Below, piece by piece: positions 33,236 through 42,095 of a stretch of 56,629 nt of DNA. The translations under genes were made by a program, and so were the position numbers. Source of the DNA: Rubrivivax sp. GTDB taxonomy: Bacteria > Pseudomonadota > Gammaproteobacteria > Burkholderiales > Burkholderiaceae_C. The stretch covers positions 1 through 56,629 of the forward strand of contig SEFA01000038.1 in the NCBI GenBank assembly GCA_004210455.1, in the 5' to 3' direction. How positions within the stretch are numbered: the stretch's first letter is position 1; each line of letters starts with the position of its first letter. Below the pieces are notes generated by a model that saw only the letters and a program-made list of their open reading frames with translations, searched no databases and was not told the DNA's origin.

Positions 33236-36200
33236 TCAGAGTTCGGCGACGCCCTTGACGCGCTCAGGGGCCTTCGCCATCGGGACGACGGCGATGGGCG
33301 CCTCGACCGCGCGGCCGTGGAAGCGATCCAGCAGATCCTTCCACTGCGCGCGCACGGTGACGACGTTCGCCAGCTTCACGTGGCCGTAGCCGCGGATGCC
33401 TTCGGGCAGTCTCGCGAGCTTGATGGCGACATCGAGCTTCTCGGCGCTCAGGTGCGCGAGCAGGTCGTCGACGAGCGCTTCGTAGTCGCGGACCAGCTGG
33501 CGCTCGATGCGGCGCTCTTCGGTCTTGCCGAAGATGTCGAGGACGCCGCCGCGCAGGCCCTTGAACTTCGCCAGCGTCTTCAGCGCCTTGAAGGTCCATG
33601 AGCCGAGCTCGATCTTCTTCGCGCGGCCGTCGGCGCCCGGCTTGGACAGCAGCGGGGGGGCCATGTGGAAGCTCAGGTGGTCCCAGTCCTCGAACTGAGC
33701 CTTCAGCGCGGCCTCGAACTTGCCATCGGTGTACAGGCGCGCGACCTCGTATTCGTCCTTGATCGCGAGCAGCTTGGCGTAATAACGCGCGACGGCCTTG
33801 GTCAGGCGCAGGCCCTTGCCGGCCGGATCGCCGTTCGCCAGCGCGACCTCGGCGGCGCGCACGCGCTGGACGAGCGCCTCGTAGCGCGAGGCGTAGGCGG
33901 CGTCCTGGTAGTCGGTCAGGAAGGCCTTGCGGCGCGCGATCAGGCCGGGCTGGCCGTCCTTGTCGTCGAGCTGGTCGAAGTTGAACCACTGCACGGCGGA
34001 GCCCGGCTGCTCGCCGGCCAGCCGGCGCAGCGCTTCCGGCGCGGCGATCGCGAGGCGACCCAGCGCGAAGGCGGTCTTGTTGTTCTCGACGGCGACGCCG
34101 TTGAGTTCGATCGCGCGCATCAGCGCCTCGAAGGAGACCGGCACCAGGCCGCGCTGCCAGCAGGCGCCCAGCATGATGATGTTGCTGGGCATCGTGTCGC
34201 CCATCAGGCGCTTGGCGATGTCCTGGGCGTCGATGCTGGCGAGCAGGTCCTTGCCCTCGCCGACGGCATGGCGCATCTTCGCGATCAGCGCGTCGGCCTG
34301 CAGGCTGGCGTCGGGGTTGCGGACGAAGGCCGCCGTGGGCAGCTCATGCGTGTTGGCCAGGATCACGGTGCGGCCGGCCTTGATGGTGGCCAGCGCGTCG
34401 GCGCTCGCGCCCACGACCATGTCGCAGGCCAGCAGCACGTCGGCCTGCTGCGTGTCGATGCGGACCTGGTTGAGCAGGTCCTGCGTCGGCGCGACGCGCA
34501 CGAAGGACAGCACCGCGCCGCCCTTCTGCGCGAAGCCCATGAAGTCCAGCACCGAGCTCTGCTTGCCTTCCAGGTGCGCGGCCATGGTGACCAGCGCGCC
34601 CACGGTCACGACACCGGTGCCGCCGACGCCGGTGACCAGCATGTCGAAGGGGCCCGTCCACGCCCAGGGCGCGGGCGGTTGGATCGCGGCGATCTCGCGG
34701 GCCAGGTCCGCCGGGCCGAAGGCCGCGCCGGCGCGCTTCTTCAGCTTGGCGCCGTGCACCGAGACGAAGCTCGGGCAGAAGCCGTTCACGCAGCTGAAGT
34801 CCTTGTTGCAGCTGCTCTGCTCGATGACGCGCTTGCGGCCGAAGTCGGTCTCCACCGGCACGACCGACAGGCAGTTGCTCGCCTGGCCGCAGTCGCCGCA
34901 GCCTTCGCAGACGGACTCGTTGATGAAGATGCGCTTGTCGGGATCGGGGAACTCGCCCTTCTTGCGGCGGCGGCGCTTCTCGGCGGCGCAGGTCTGGTCG
35001 TAGATCAGCACGGTGACGCCGGCGATCTCGCGCAGCTCGCGCTGCACGGCGTCGAGTTCGGCGCGGTCGTGGAAGGTCGTGCCCGCCGGGAAGAGGCCGT
35101 GGTGGCCCTCGTACTTCTCGATGTCGTCGGAGACGACGACCAGGCGCTTGACGCCTTCGGCCTCGACCTGGCGCGCGATCTGCGGCACCGAGGTCTGGCC
35201 GTCGACCGGCTGGCCGCCGGTCATCGCGACCGCGTCGTTGTAGAGGATCTTGTAGGTGATGTTGGCCTTGGCCGCGATGGCCTGCCGGATCGCCAGGTAG
35301 CCCGAGTGGTAGTAGGTGCCGTCGCCCAGGTTCTGGAAGACATGCTTCTCGGTCGTGAAGCGCGAGTGCGCCGCCCAGTCGACGCCTTCGGCGCCCATCT
35401 GGATCAGGCCCGAGGTCCCGCGTTCCATCCAGCTGGCCATGAAGTGGCAGCCGATGCCGGCCAGCGCGCGCGAGCCCTCGGGCAGCTTGGTCGAGGTGTT
35501 GTGCGGGCAGCCCGAGCAGAAGTAGGGCTGTCGGCGCACCGCGTCGGCACTGTTGGACAGCAGGCAGGGCGTCAGGAAGTCCACGACCAGATGGCGCCGG
35601 TCCAGCGCCGGGTTCAGCCGCGCCAGCCAGTCGGCGACGGTCGGCATGATGCGCGACGGCCGCAGCTCGCCGAGCGCGCTCAGCACCGCGGCCCCGTGTT
35701 CATCGGACTTGCCGACCACGCGCGGACGCTGCGCGTCGGGCAGGTGGTAGAGCAGTTCCTTGATCTGGCGCTCGACGACGGGCGCCTTCTCCTCGATGAC
35801 CAGCATGTCGGTCAGGCCCTGCGCGAACTCGCGGATGCGCGTCGGCTCCAGCGGATACACGAGGCCGACCTTGTAGACGCGCACGCCGGCGGCGGCCAGC
35901 GCGTTGGGGTCCAGGTCCAGGCGGCGCAGCACTTCCATGAAGTCGTAGTGCGCCTTGCCGACGGTCACGATGCCCAGCGTCGCGCGCGGGCTGACGACGA
36001 TGTGCTTGTCGATCGAGTTGACCTTGGCGAAGGCCAGCACCGCGTCGATCTTGTGCGCGAGGCGCGACTCCAGTTCCAGCGACGGCAGGTCGACGGAACG
36101 GATGTGGAGATTCGTCGGCGGCGTGTGGTCGACGGGCAGCTCGAAGTCCATGGGCACCGCGTCGAGGTCGACCGTCATGCCCGATTCGACGACTTCCGAG

Positions 36201-36832
36201 ATCGCCTTGAAGCCGACCCAGGCGCCCGAGAAACGCGACAGCGCCCAGCCGTACAGGCCGAATTCGAGGTACTCGGCGACGTTGCCCGGATGCACCAGCG
36301 GCATCGACCAGGCCTGCAGCGCAAGGTCGCTCTGATGCGGCGTCGACGAGGACACGCAGCCGTGGTCGTCGCCGCAGACGACGAGCACGCCGCCCTGCTT
36401 CGCGGTGCCGTAGACGTTGCCGTGCTTCAGCGCGTCCCCGGAGCGGTCCACGCCGGGCCCCTTGCCGTACCACATGGCGAACACGCCATCGACGGTGCGT
36501 TTCGGATCGAGCGCCACGCGCTGCACGCCCAGGCAGGCGGTGGCGGCGAGGTCCTCGTTGATCGCGGGCAGGAAATTGACTTCCGCCTGGTCGAGGAACT
36601 TCTTCGCCTTCCACAGCTGCTGGTCGACCATGCCCAGCGGGCTGCCGCGGTAACCGCTGACGAAGCCGGCGGTCTTCAGGCCCTGGCGTTCGTCCTGCGC
36701 CTTCTGCATCAGCAGCAGGCGCACGAGGGCCTGGGTGCCGGTCAGGAACACCGGCCCGGCGCTGGCTGCCAGATTGTCGGAAAGCTGGTACGGGCGCAGG
36801 GCCGGCGCGACGGCAAGACTGGCTTCGGTCAT
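33236..36832 (-). CDS. Indolepyruvate ferredoxin oxidoreductase family protein (fused alpha-beta-gamma type)
   Basis: 1198 residues from ATG 36832 (GGGGAGA upstream). Oxidatively decarboxylates aryl/branched 2-oxo acids to acyl-CoA, reducing ferredoxin. Order: pyrimidine-binding domain (SGYRGSPLGMVDQQL), TPP-binding core (GDGTYYHSGYLAIRQAI, YNDAVAMTGGQPVDGQTS), a cysteine-rich [4Fe-4S] region (ESVCEGCGDCGQASNC), then the gamma-type domain GVGGTGVVTVGALVTMAAHLEG and a C-terminal extension. Large fused enzymes of this kind are common in Burkholderiales. A divergent Lrp/AsnC regulator, typical for amino-acid degradation, sits 161 nt away, supporting a role in aromatic or branched amino acid catabolism. 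Confidence 0.92.
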   Translation of the reverse strand: MTEASLAVAPALRPYQLSDNLAASAGPVFLTGTQALVRLLLMQKAQDERQGLKTAGFVSGYRGSPLGMVDQQLWKAKKFLDQAEVNFLPAINEDLAATACLGVQRVALDPKRTVDGVFAMWYGKGPGVDRSGDALKHGNVYGTAKQGGVLVVCGDDHGCVSSSTPHQSDLALQAWSMPLVHPGNVAEYLEFGLYGWALSRFSGAWVGFKAISEVVESGMTVDLDAVPMDFELPVDHTPPTNLHIRSVDLPSLELESRLAHKIDAVLAFAKVNSIDKHIVVSPRATLGIVTVGKAHYDFMEVLRRLDLDPNALAAAGVRVYKVGLVYPLEPTRIREFAQGLTDMLVIEEKAPVVERQIKELLYHLPDAQRPRVVGKSDEHGAAVLSALGELRPSRIMPTVADWLARLNPALDRRHLVVDFLTPCLLSNSADAVRRQPYFCSGCPHNTSTKLPEGSRALAGIGCHFMASWMERGTSGLIQMGAEGVDWAAHSRFTTEKHVFQNLGDGTYYHSGYLAIRQAIAAKANITYKILYNDAVAMTGGQPVDGQTSVPQIARQVEAEGVKRLVVVSDDIEKYEGHHGLFPAGTTFHDRAELDAVQRELREIAGVTVLIYDQTCAAEKRRRRKKGEFPDPDKRIFINESVCEGCGDCGQASNCLSVVPVETDFGRKRVIEQSSCNKDFSCVNGFCPSFVSVHGAKLKKRAGAAFGPADLAREIAAIQPPAPWAWTGPFDMLVTGVGGTGVVTVGALVTMAAHLEGKQSSVLDFMGFAQKGGAVLSFVRVAPTQDLLNQVRIDTQQADVLLACDMVVGASADALATIKAGRTVILANTHELPTAAFVRNPDASLQADALIAKMRHAVGEGKDLLASIDAQDIAKRLMGDTMPSNIIMLGACWQRGLVPVSFEALMRAIELNGVAVENNKTAFALGRLAIAAPEALRRLAGEQPGSAVQWFNFDQLDDKDGQPGLIARRKAFLTDYQDAAYASRYEALVQRVRAAEVALANGDPAGKGLRLTKAVARYYAKLLAIKDEYEVARLYTDGKFEAALKAQFEDWDHLSFHMAPPLLSKPGADGRAKKIELGSWTFKALKTLAKFKGLRGGVLDIFGKTEERRIERQLVRDYEALVDDLLAHLSAEKLDVAIKLARLPEGIRGYGHVKLANVVTVRAQWKDLLDRFHGRAVEAPIAVVPMAKAPERVKGVAEL

Positions 36833-36906
36833 GGCTTGTCTCCCCAATTGGGGGGAGCCGGCCGGGGCGACCGGTCGGCTCGGATTGTCAGAAGAAGAAT
36901 GAGAGG

Positions 36907-36923
36907 ATTTTTTCCGAGAAAAT
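36907..36923. promoter_or_regulatory. Candidate Lrp/AsnC operator between divergent genes
   Basis: ATTTT (36907-36911) and AAAAT (36919-36923) form an A/T-armed 17-bp dyad centred on TTCCGAG, like Lrp-family sites. It lies in the intergenic region of the Lrp/AsnC gene and the oxidoreductase it probably controls. A separate GC-bounded palindrome CCCCAATTGGGG is at 36842-36853, just before the oxidoreductase start. Confidence 0.35.
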
Positions 36924-36993
36924 GCGCACTTTCTTGCTCCGTTTACTAGGACGGCGGCGTATATCGACAGGCTCATACTCAGAAGATGCCAAT

Positions 36994-37464
36994 ATGGAGA
37001 ATGAACGTTTCGATCGAGCGACGCGCCTGATTCTGGAGTCTCTCCAGACCGACGCGCGCCAGAGCACGCAGCAGTTGGCGGACAAGGTGGGCCTGTCGGC
37101 CACGCCGGTCTGGCGCCGGGTCAAGGAGCTGGAGGAGCGCGGGGTGATCAAGCGTCACGTGGCGCTGGTGGACCGGGAGCAACTGGGCCTGTCGATCTGC
37201 GTCCTGGCGAACGTCAGCCTGGTGCGCCATACCGAGGGCGCGGTCGATGCCTTCGAGGCGATGGTGGCGGGCAGTCCGGAGATCGTCGAATGCCAGGCCA
37301 TCACCGGCGAGGCGGACTACGTCATCAAGATCGTCGCGCCCGACATGAAGGCCTACGACCAGTTCCTGCAGAGCAAGGTATTCCGCGTCCCGGGCGTCGC
37401 GAGCGTGCGCAGCAACGTGGTGCTGCGCGAGGTGAAGTACGAGACCGCCTATCCGGTGCCGTGA
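36994..37464 (+). CDS. Lrp/AsnC family transcriptional regulator
   Basis: 156 residues from ATG 36994. N-terminal helix-turn-helix (DRATRLILESLQTDARQSTQQLADKVGLSATPVWRRVKELEERGVI) followed by the AsnC ligand-binding RAM domain (ECQAITGEADYVIKIVAPDMKAYDQFL, PGVASVRSNVVLREVK). These octameric regulators sense amino acids. Divergent placement from the 2-oxoacid:ferredoxin oxidoreductase suggests it controls that gene in response to an aromatic or branched amino acid. An upstream in-frame ATG at 36922 would add 24 unconserved residues. Confidence 0.93.
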   Translation: MENERFDRATRLILESLQTDARQSTQQLADKVGLSATPVWRRVKELEERGVIKRHVALVDREQLGLSICVLANVSLVRHTEGAVDAFEAMVAGSPEIVECQAITGEADYVIKIVAPDMKAYDQFLQSKVFRVPGVASVRSNVVLREVKYETAYPVP

Positions 37465-37656
37465 TGGCGCCCCGACGCTGCCTGTTCAACGTGCAGTCAG
37501 AGGTCGCGGGTGGGGCCGGAATGACGCTGGGGGTTCGCGGACGCGATGCCCCCTGCGTCGTGGAGTGCCCGCGCTTGGCCTCGCGCAGGCGGGCGGCCGT
37601 CCCAGTGCGCGTTCTCCTCAATGGGCATCGCGTTTCCGGCATGAGATGCTGAAAGC

Positions 37657-38355
37657 ATGTTCTCCGTCTACGGCACATCCGGAAAGCTGATCACCGGCGG
37701 TCTGGAGCAGGTTCGAGACCTGGCTCCGGTGCAGGCCGTGGCGCGCACGCGCGCGGTCGCGCCGATCGCGCGGCAGGGCGACCTGACGCCTTCGACGGTG
37801 GTGCTGGCGGGTGTGGGGCAGGGCGGCGGTGGCGGTGTCGGCGGCGGACCGGGATTCGGTCCGTCGGCCTACATGGCGCACGAGGCGCTGGCCGCCTATG
37901 CCGGCGACACCACGCGCGTGCCGCTCACGCAGGTGCATCAGTTGATGAGTCGCAAGCTGATCAGCGTGATGTCGGGCTCGTCATTGAGGCAGGCGATGCG
38001 GACGATGTCGCGCGCGGGCGTCGCGCAGGCGCCGGTGCTCGGCGATCAGGGGGAAGTGCGGGGGCTGGTGTCGCGCGGTGATCTCACCCGCGGGCTGGCG
38101 GAGGATCTGGAGGAGATGGCCGAGATCATGGTCATCGCGCGGCGTCTGGCCGCGCCGGTGGACGACGTGATGTGGACGCCGGTGCCGGTCGCCCAGTCGG
38201 ACACGCCGTTGCGCGAGGCGGCTCAGCTGATGCTCGACCTGGGCCTGCCCGGCCTGCCGGTGGGCGATGACAACGGCCGCCTGATCGGCTTTCTTTCGCG
38301 CAGCGACCTGCTGCGCGGCATGACGCACGAGCCGCCGCTGGATCTCTGGTCCTGA
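37657..38355 (+). CDS. CBS-domain protein
   Basis: 232 residues, no membrane segment. The N-terminal ~85 residues are Gly-rich and low in complexity (GVGQGGGGGVGGGPGFG). Two CBS motifs follow: VHQLMSRKLISVMSGSSLRQAMRTMSRAGVAQAPVLGDQGEVRGLVSRGDL and DDVMWTPVPVAQSDTPLREAAQLMLDLGLPGLPVGDDNGRLIGFLSRSDLL. A CBS pair binds adenosyl nucleotides and usually regulates a partner; none is obvious nearby. The stand-alone type is common in betaproteobacteria. Confidence 0.88.
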   Translation: MFSVYGTSGKLITGGLEQVRDLAPVQAVARTRAVAPIARQGDLTPSTVVLAGVGQGGGGGVGGGPGFGPSAYMAHEALAAYAGDTTRVPLTQVHQLMSRKLISVMSGSSLRQAMRTMSRAGVAQAPVLGDQGEVRGLVSRGDLTRGLAEDLEEMAEIMVIARRLAAPVDDVMWTPVPVAQSDTPLREAAQLMLDLGLPGLPVGDDNGRLIGFLSRSDLLRGMTHEPPLDLWS

Positions 38356-38374
38356 AGTCGGCGATCCCTCGGGA

Positions 38375-38830
38375 TCAGTACTTCCGGATCCCGCGGTCGG
38401 CTTCTTCCTGCTCGATGGCCTGCAGCGTGCGCCAGTCGGTGCAGACGAAGACGCCGTCCTCGACGATGCGGTCCGGCAGCGAGCCGTCGCCGCGGGCGAC
38501 CTTGCCGTCCTTGCAGATCAGGGTGCCGCGCGACTGGCCCTGACCCTGGTCCTGCAGCGCCTTGCCGATCACCATCGAGTCCCGGGTGTACAGGGTCAGC
38601 ATCAGCAGCGCGAACAGCACGCCCAGCATCAGCGCCACGCCGACGACGATGTCGCTGACGTCGCGCAGGACGGACGGCGGCGCCGGCGGTGCCACCTGCG
38701 CGCGAGGTGCGGCCGCAAAGCTGCGGCCGTCGTCCCGGGAGGCGCTCGAAGGCGAACGCGACGTGGACGAGCTGGATCGCGTGTTGGCGCGAGACAAGCC
38801 GGGCGAAGGACGGGTGGTGGCCATGTTCAT
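38375..38830 (-). CDS. Hypothetical single-pass membrane protein
   Basis: 151 residues from ATG 38830 (or 38824). Residues ~1-55 are Ser/Arg/Pro-rich and likely disordered; ~60-80 form one transmembrane helix (IVVGVALMLGVLFALLMLTLY); the C-terminal ~70 residues are soluble with two Cys (LICKDGKVARG, VFVCTDWRTLQAIEQEEADRG). No family recognised. Good third-position GC supports coding. Convergent with the CBS gene. Confidence 0.65.
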   Translation of the reverse strand: MNMATTRPSPGLSRANTRSSSSTSRSPSSASRDDGRSFAAAPRAQVAPPAPPSVLRDVSDIVVGVALMLGVLFALLMLTLYTRDSMVIGKALQDQGQGQSRGTLICKDGKVARGDGSLPDRIVEDGVFVCTDWRTLQAIEQEEADRGIRKY

Positions 38831-39007
38831 GAGACGGATCGCTTTGCTAAAAAACACCAGCAGGGCGGACCGGGGACGGACGGGATGAAGGCTACAGGCG
38901 ACCGGGCTCGTCAACTACTTAAATGCGGGGCTACCTACCAAAAATGCACGGGCGACCCCACCCCTTTCCGTTGGTTACAGCCGTTGCAGAACTAAGATTT
39001 CTGCACC

Positions 39008-39559
39008 ATGTCTTACGCCGAAACCCCGCTCACTGCCGCCGCGCATCAAGCGCTGCAGAAGCTGTCGCACGAGTTGCCGGACGCCTGCGAGCGGCTGGAC
39101 TACGTCAAGCGCATGACCGACCAGGCCGCCAACAAGGTGCTGGGCATCGTCGAGTCGGCGCAGGAGGACGCGCAAGCCGTCGCCCGTCAGGGGCATGAGC
39201 TGTCGGCATCGCTCCAGCGCCTGGCCGCGTCGCCGGATCTGAGTGTCGAACGCGCCCGCGCCATGATGCGGTTGTGCGCGGCCTATGCGGCTGGCGCCGC
39301 CGGCTTCGCGGACCGCGTGAAGGGCCTGCAAACCGAGATCATGATGGCGCAGGACTTCCAGGACTTGTCCGGCCAGGTGATCAACAAGGTGCTGGGCATG
39401 CTTCGCCCCGCGGAGGAGCCCCTGCAACAGCTGCTCGCCGCGCAGGAACACCATGCACCGAGCGCCGCCGTGGAAGAACAGCTCGCCGGCGTGCAGACGC
39501 CGGACAAGGCGCTGCAGCAGGACGACGTGGACGCGATGCTGGCCGAAATGGGCTTCTGA
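39008..39559 (+). CDS. cheZ: CheZ-like chemotaxis phosphatase
   Basis: 183 residues (E. coli CheZ 214). Long helical hairpin; the active-site helix reads MMAQDFQDLSGQVINKVLGML, with the Asp and Gln of the CheZ signature (D-x-x-Q-D-L-S-G-Q). The C-terminus DDVDAMLAEMGF matches the CheY-binding tail. CheZ dephosphorylates CheY-P and thereby resets flagellar switching. No chemotaxis or flagellar genes are adjacent, so this is either an isolated cheZ or a paralogue acting on another receiver. A GCAGAA/TTCTGC dyad (38986-39004) lies just before the start. Confidence 0.82.
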   Translation: MSYAETPLTAAAHQALQKLSHELPDACERLDYVKRMTDQAANKVLGIVESAQEDAQAVARQGHELSASLQRLAASPDLSVERARAMMRLCAAYAAGAAGFADRVKGLQTEIMMAQDFQDLSGQVINKVLGMLRPAEEPLQQLLAAQEHHAPSAAVEEQLAGVQTPDKALQQDDVDAMLAEMGF

Positions 39560-39610
39560 GCCCGCTTGCCGGCGACAGGCGTTCGACGAACGCCGCTGGC
39601 CGGTCCGCGC

Positions 39611-40429
39611 TCAGGACCAGAGCATCGGATCCACCTCGTAATACCGACGCAGTTCCGCATACAAGGCGGGATGCGCCTGCGCCAGCGCCCACGGCTGACC
39701 GAAGAAGCGCTCACTGGCGACCGCGAAGAACTCCGCCGGCTCGGTGGCCGCGTAGTCGCCCAGCGGATCGGGCTCGCCCGCGGCCAGCCGCGCGCGCAGC
39801 AGGTCGAAACTGTTCTGCATCACGACCGCCCAGCGCGCCTGCAGCGCCCGGTTGCCCAGCCACGGCGCGCCGTTGGCCAGCCCCTTGACCTGATCGAGCT
39901 GGTGCGCGAACTCGTGCACCGCGACGTTGTGTCCGCGCTCGGGCTGTGCGGCGTCTCTCAGCACGTCGTCCCAGGACAGCACGACCTGACCCTCGCCCCA
40001 CGACTCGCCGCTCAGCACCTGACGGTCCTGCATCTGCAGCGGGCCCTGATGCCGGACGCGGTCGACGATGAACGCGCCGGGATAGACGAGCACCGTGTGC
40101 AGCTTCGGGTAGTAGCCGCGCGCCCGGCCGAGCAGCGGCAGCGTCGCGAGTGCGGCGATGGTCACGCGCACCTCGTCGGTGATGACCTGCCCGGCGCAGC
40201 CGATGAAGGACTTCTCCGCGAGGAACACCTGCATCTGCCGCTTCAATTTCAGTTGCAGATCCGCGGGCAGCCGCGCGACCTGCGGCACGTTGCGGCGCAG
40301 GATGGCGCGCCACGAGGCCGGGAAGGCCTTCGCGCGCAGCCGGACGCGGCGACGCGCCTGCCGCCAGGAGTGGCTCATCAGCCAGAAGCAGATCAGCGCC
40401 GCGATCAGCGCGAGCAACAGCAAGGTCAT
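39611..40429 (-). CDS. mtfA: M90 family zinc peptidase (Mlc titration factor A type)
   Basis: 272 residues from ATG 40429. One N-terminal membrane helix (MTLLLLALIAALICFWL). HEFAH at 172-176 is the zinc motif; EPAEFFAVASERFFGQPWAL gives the third ligand Glu, and LHTVLVYPGAFIVDR, SGESWGEGQVVLSWDDV are MtfA blocks. E. coli MtfA binds the repressor Mlc and has aminopeptidase activity; E. coli MtfA is cytosolic, so the membrane helix here is a difference. Converges with cheZ. Confidence 0.9.
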   Translation of the reverse strand: MTLLLLALIAALICFWLMSHSWRQARRRVRLRAKAFPASWRAILRRNVPQVARLPADLQLKLKRQMQVFLAEKSFIGCAGQVITDEVRVTIAALATLPLLGRARGYYPKLHTVLVYPGAFIVDRVRHQGPLQMQDRQVLSGESWGEGQVVLSWDDVLRDAAQPERGHNVAVHEFAHQLDQVKGLANGAPWLGNRALQARWAVVMQNSFDLLRARLAAGEPDPLGDYAATEPAEFFAVASERFFGQPWALAQAHPALYAELRRYYEVDPMLWS

Positions 40430-40764
40430 GGCGGGGAGCGCGCGGGCGCTTCGCTGCAAGACTCCGGAGATGCGCGCAGGCCGGGCGCTTTTCAAGAGCG
40501 GGTCAGGTGTTGCCGCTTGCAATCGTTGTTCGAACAGGAGTGCGGCGTCGGCGCGACGAAGTGCGGCGCGCGGGGCGATTGCCGATCGATCCGGCGGCGA
40601 AGACGCCGCCGCCGTTACCCACGACCCGGACAATTTCGGCTTGGACGACCGCGGACTTGAGCGCTGATCGAAGCGCCGGCTGACGACGGTCGCCTTGTTA
40701 CGAACCGACGAATCATGAGGGAGGGCGGCGACCGGCCGGAAGGCGCGGCAGCCGTCGAGGCGAT
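40430..40764. other. 335-bp region without a recognised gene
   Basis: Open frames here are extensions of mtfA on the minus strand or arise from high GC. A 7-bp hairpin GGCGGCG-AAGA-CGCCGCC lies at 40593-40610. GAGG at 40757-40760 probably belongs to the next gene. Nothing else is clear. Confidence 0.6.
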
Positions 40765-41151
40765 TTGAAGTTTCCGAAAGTGCAGGCGGCGTCGCTGAGG
40801 ACGTCGCCGTTCGACGTCAGTCCGCTGCAGCAGTACCGCGCGAAAGTCCAGCAGGAGATGCTGGACGGCCCGCCGCCGTCCGTGGTGCTCCGCCTGTCCC
40901 CGTTCATCGGGACGGAAGGACCGCTCAAGGAGATGTACGCGCGAAACAGCGCCGACGTCACCTATGGCCGTCATCCGCTGGGCCAGGAGGCGCCTCCGGT
41001 CAGCCGTGTCGAGACGCCGCCCTACTCCCACGGCACCTACACGGCCGCCGACTTCCCCGACCTGCGCGTGCAGGTCGAGCTTGGGCCCGTGCTCGTCAGC
41101 CACGTCGACCGCGCCGGCGGAACGCCGCGCGTGCTGGACGTCACCGCCTGA
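40765..41151 (+). CDS. Hypothetical protein with TTG start
   Basis: 128 residues, no family recognised, no signal peptide or membrane helix. Codon third positions are strongly GC-rich through the frame (for example from residue 18 on), which supports real coding. The start is uncertain: TTG 40765 lies four bases after GAGG, or a downstream GTG could serve. The middle contains VVLRLSPFIGTEGPLKEMYARN and the C-terminal half PDLRVQVELGPVLVSHVDRAGG looks beta-rich. It stands alone between mtfA and the ricin-domain gene. Confidence 0.55.
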   Translation: MKFPKVQAASLRTSPFDVSPLQQYRAKVQQEMLDGPPPSVVLRLSPFIGTEGPLKEMYARNSADVTYGRHPLGQEAPPVSRVETPPYSHGTYTAADFPDLRVQVELGPVLVSHVDRAGGTPRVLDVTA

Positions 41152-41217
41152 CCCGCTTTAGCATCGCCCGACACCGTGTGCGATTGGCGCGCAGGCAGAG
41201 CCATGTGGGGGGACAAG

Positions 41218-42051
41218 ATGGGTCCATCAGATCGCCAGGATCAGCGCGCGCGCTGGATGCGACGGGTCATCGCGGCGCCAGTCGCAGCGGGACTGGTGCT
41301 GGGCGGTGCGCCGGCGCGGGCCGCCGAGCAGACGATCGAGCTGAACTCGCGGGGCGGCTATCAGAGCCACCGGCTGCCGGATGGCACCACCGATGTGGCG
41401 CTCGTGCAGCAGACCGGCGGTGGGTGTCGCTTCGGACGGACCTGGGGCTTCGACCTGACCAGCAAGGAAATGTGGGTCGACGGCGGCTGCGGCGGCCGGT
41501 TCAAGGTCACGGTGGCGGCGGGCGGCACGGGCGACAGCGGCAGCTCCGAGAGCTCCGACAGCTCGAGCAACGTCGGCGCGGCCGTGGCCGCCGCGGCGGT
41601 GATCGCCGGCATCGCGCTGCTGGCCAGCAAGGACAAGGACAAGGACCGCGACGACGACTGGCACGGCGACTCCGGATGGAACAGCCGTCAGATCCGCGGC
41701 AAGGGCGGTCTCTGTCTCGACATCGAAGGCGGTGCGCGCCCTGGCCGAAACCTCATCGTCTACGACTGCAACGGCGGCGGGAACCAGCGCTTCGAATGGA
41801 ACCGCCATGGTGAACTGCGCGTGTCGGGCCTGTGCCTGGACGTGGCCAACGGCAATACCTCCGACGGCGCCCGGGTCATGGCCTACGAGTGCAACGGCGG
41901 CGCCAACCAGCGTTGGCGCACGCGCGGCGGCGAGATCCGCAGCGTCGATTCCGGCAAGTGCCTCGACATCGAGAGCGGCCGCGCCCGCCCGGGCACGGCC
42001 GTCATCATGTACCGCTGCAACGGCGGCGAGAACCAGCGCTGGTCGTGGTGA
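41218..42051 (+). CDS. Exported DUF3011 and ricin-B lectin domain protein
   Basis: 277 residues from ATG 41218 (GGGGGGA upstream). Signal peptide ends near AAPVAAGLVLGGAPARA. Residues ~40-100 match DUF3011 (GGCRFGRTWGFDLTSKEMWVDGGCGGRF). A Gly/Ser stretch and a hydrophobic segment (VGAAVAAAAVIAGIALLASKD) follow, then a charged linker and a ricin-B lectin domain with three QxW-type repeats ending NQRFEW, NQRWRT and NQRWSW. The lectin part suggests carbohydrate binding outside the cytoplasm. The second hydrophobic stretch could tether it to the membrane. Confidence 0.82.
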   Translation: MGPSDRQDQRARWMRRVIAAPVAAGLVLGGAPARAAEQTIELNSRGGYQSHRLPDGTTDVALVQQTGGGCRFGRTWGFDLTSKEMWVDGGCGGRFKVTVAAGGTGDSGSSESSDSSSNVGAAVAAAAVIAGIALLASKDKDKDRDDDWHGDSGWNSRQIRGKGGLCLDIEGGARPGRNLIVYDCNGGGNQRFEWNRHGELRVSGLCLDVANGNTSDGARVMAYECNGGANQRWRTRGGEIRSVDSGKCLDIESGRARPGTAVIMYRCNGGENQRWSW

Positions 42052-42095
42052 GCGCGTCGCGGTGAGCGCGTCGCGGTGACCGCAGCTCGCCGCGA

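Noticed and set aside
36842-36853. CCCCAATTGGGG palindrome as a terminator
   Set aside because: It lies immediately upstream of the oxidoreductase start codon on the coding side and has no T-run; more likely incidental or regulatory.
33665-36949. 1094-codon plus-strand open frame opposite the ferredoxin oxidoreductase
   Set aside because: Antisense shadow with repeated His/Arg/Gln/Val composition; no family pattern.
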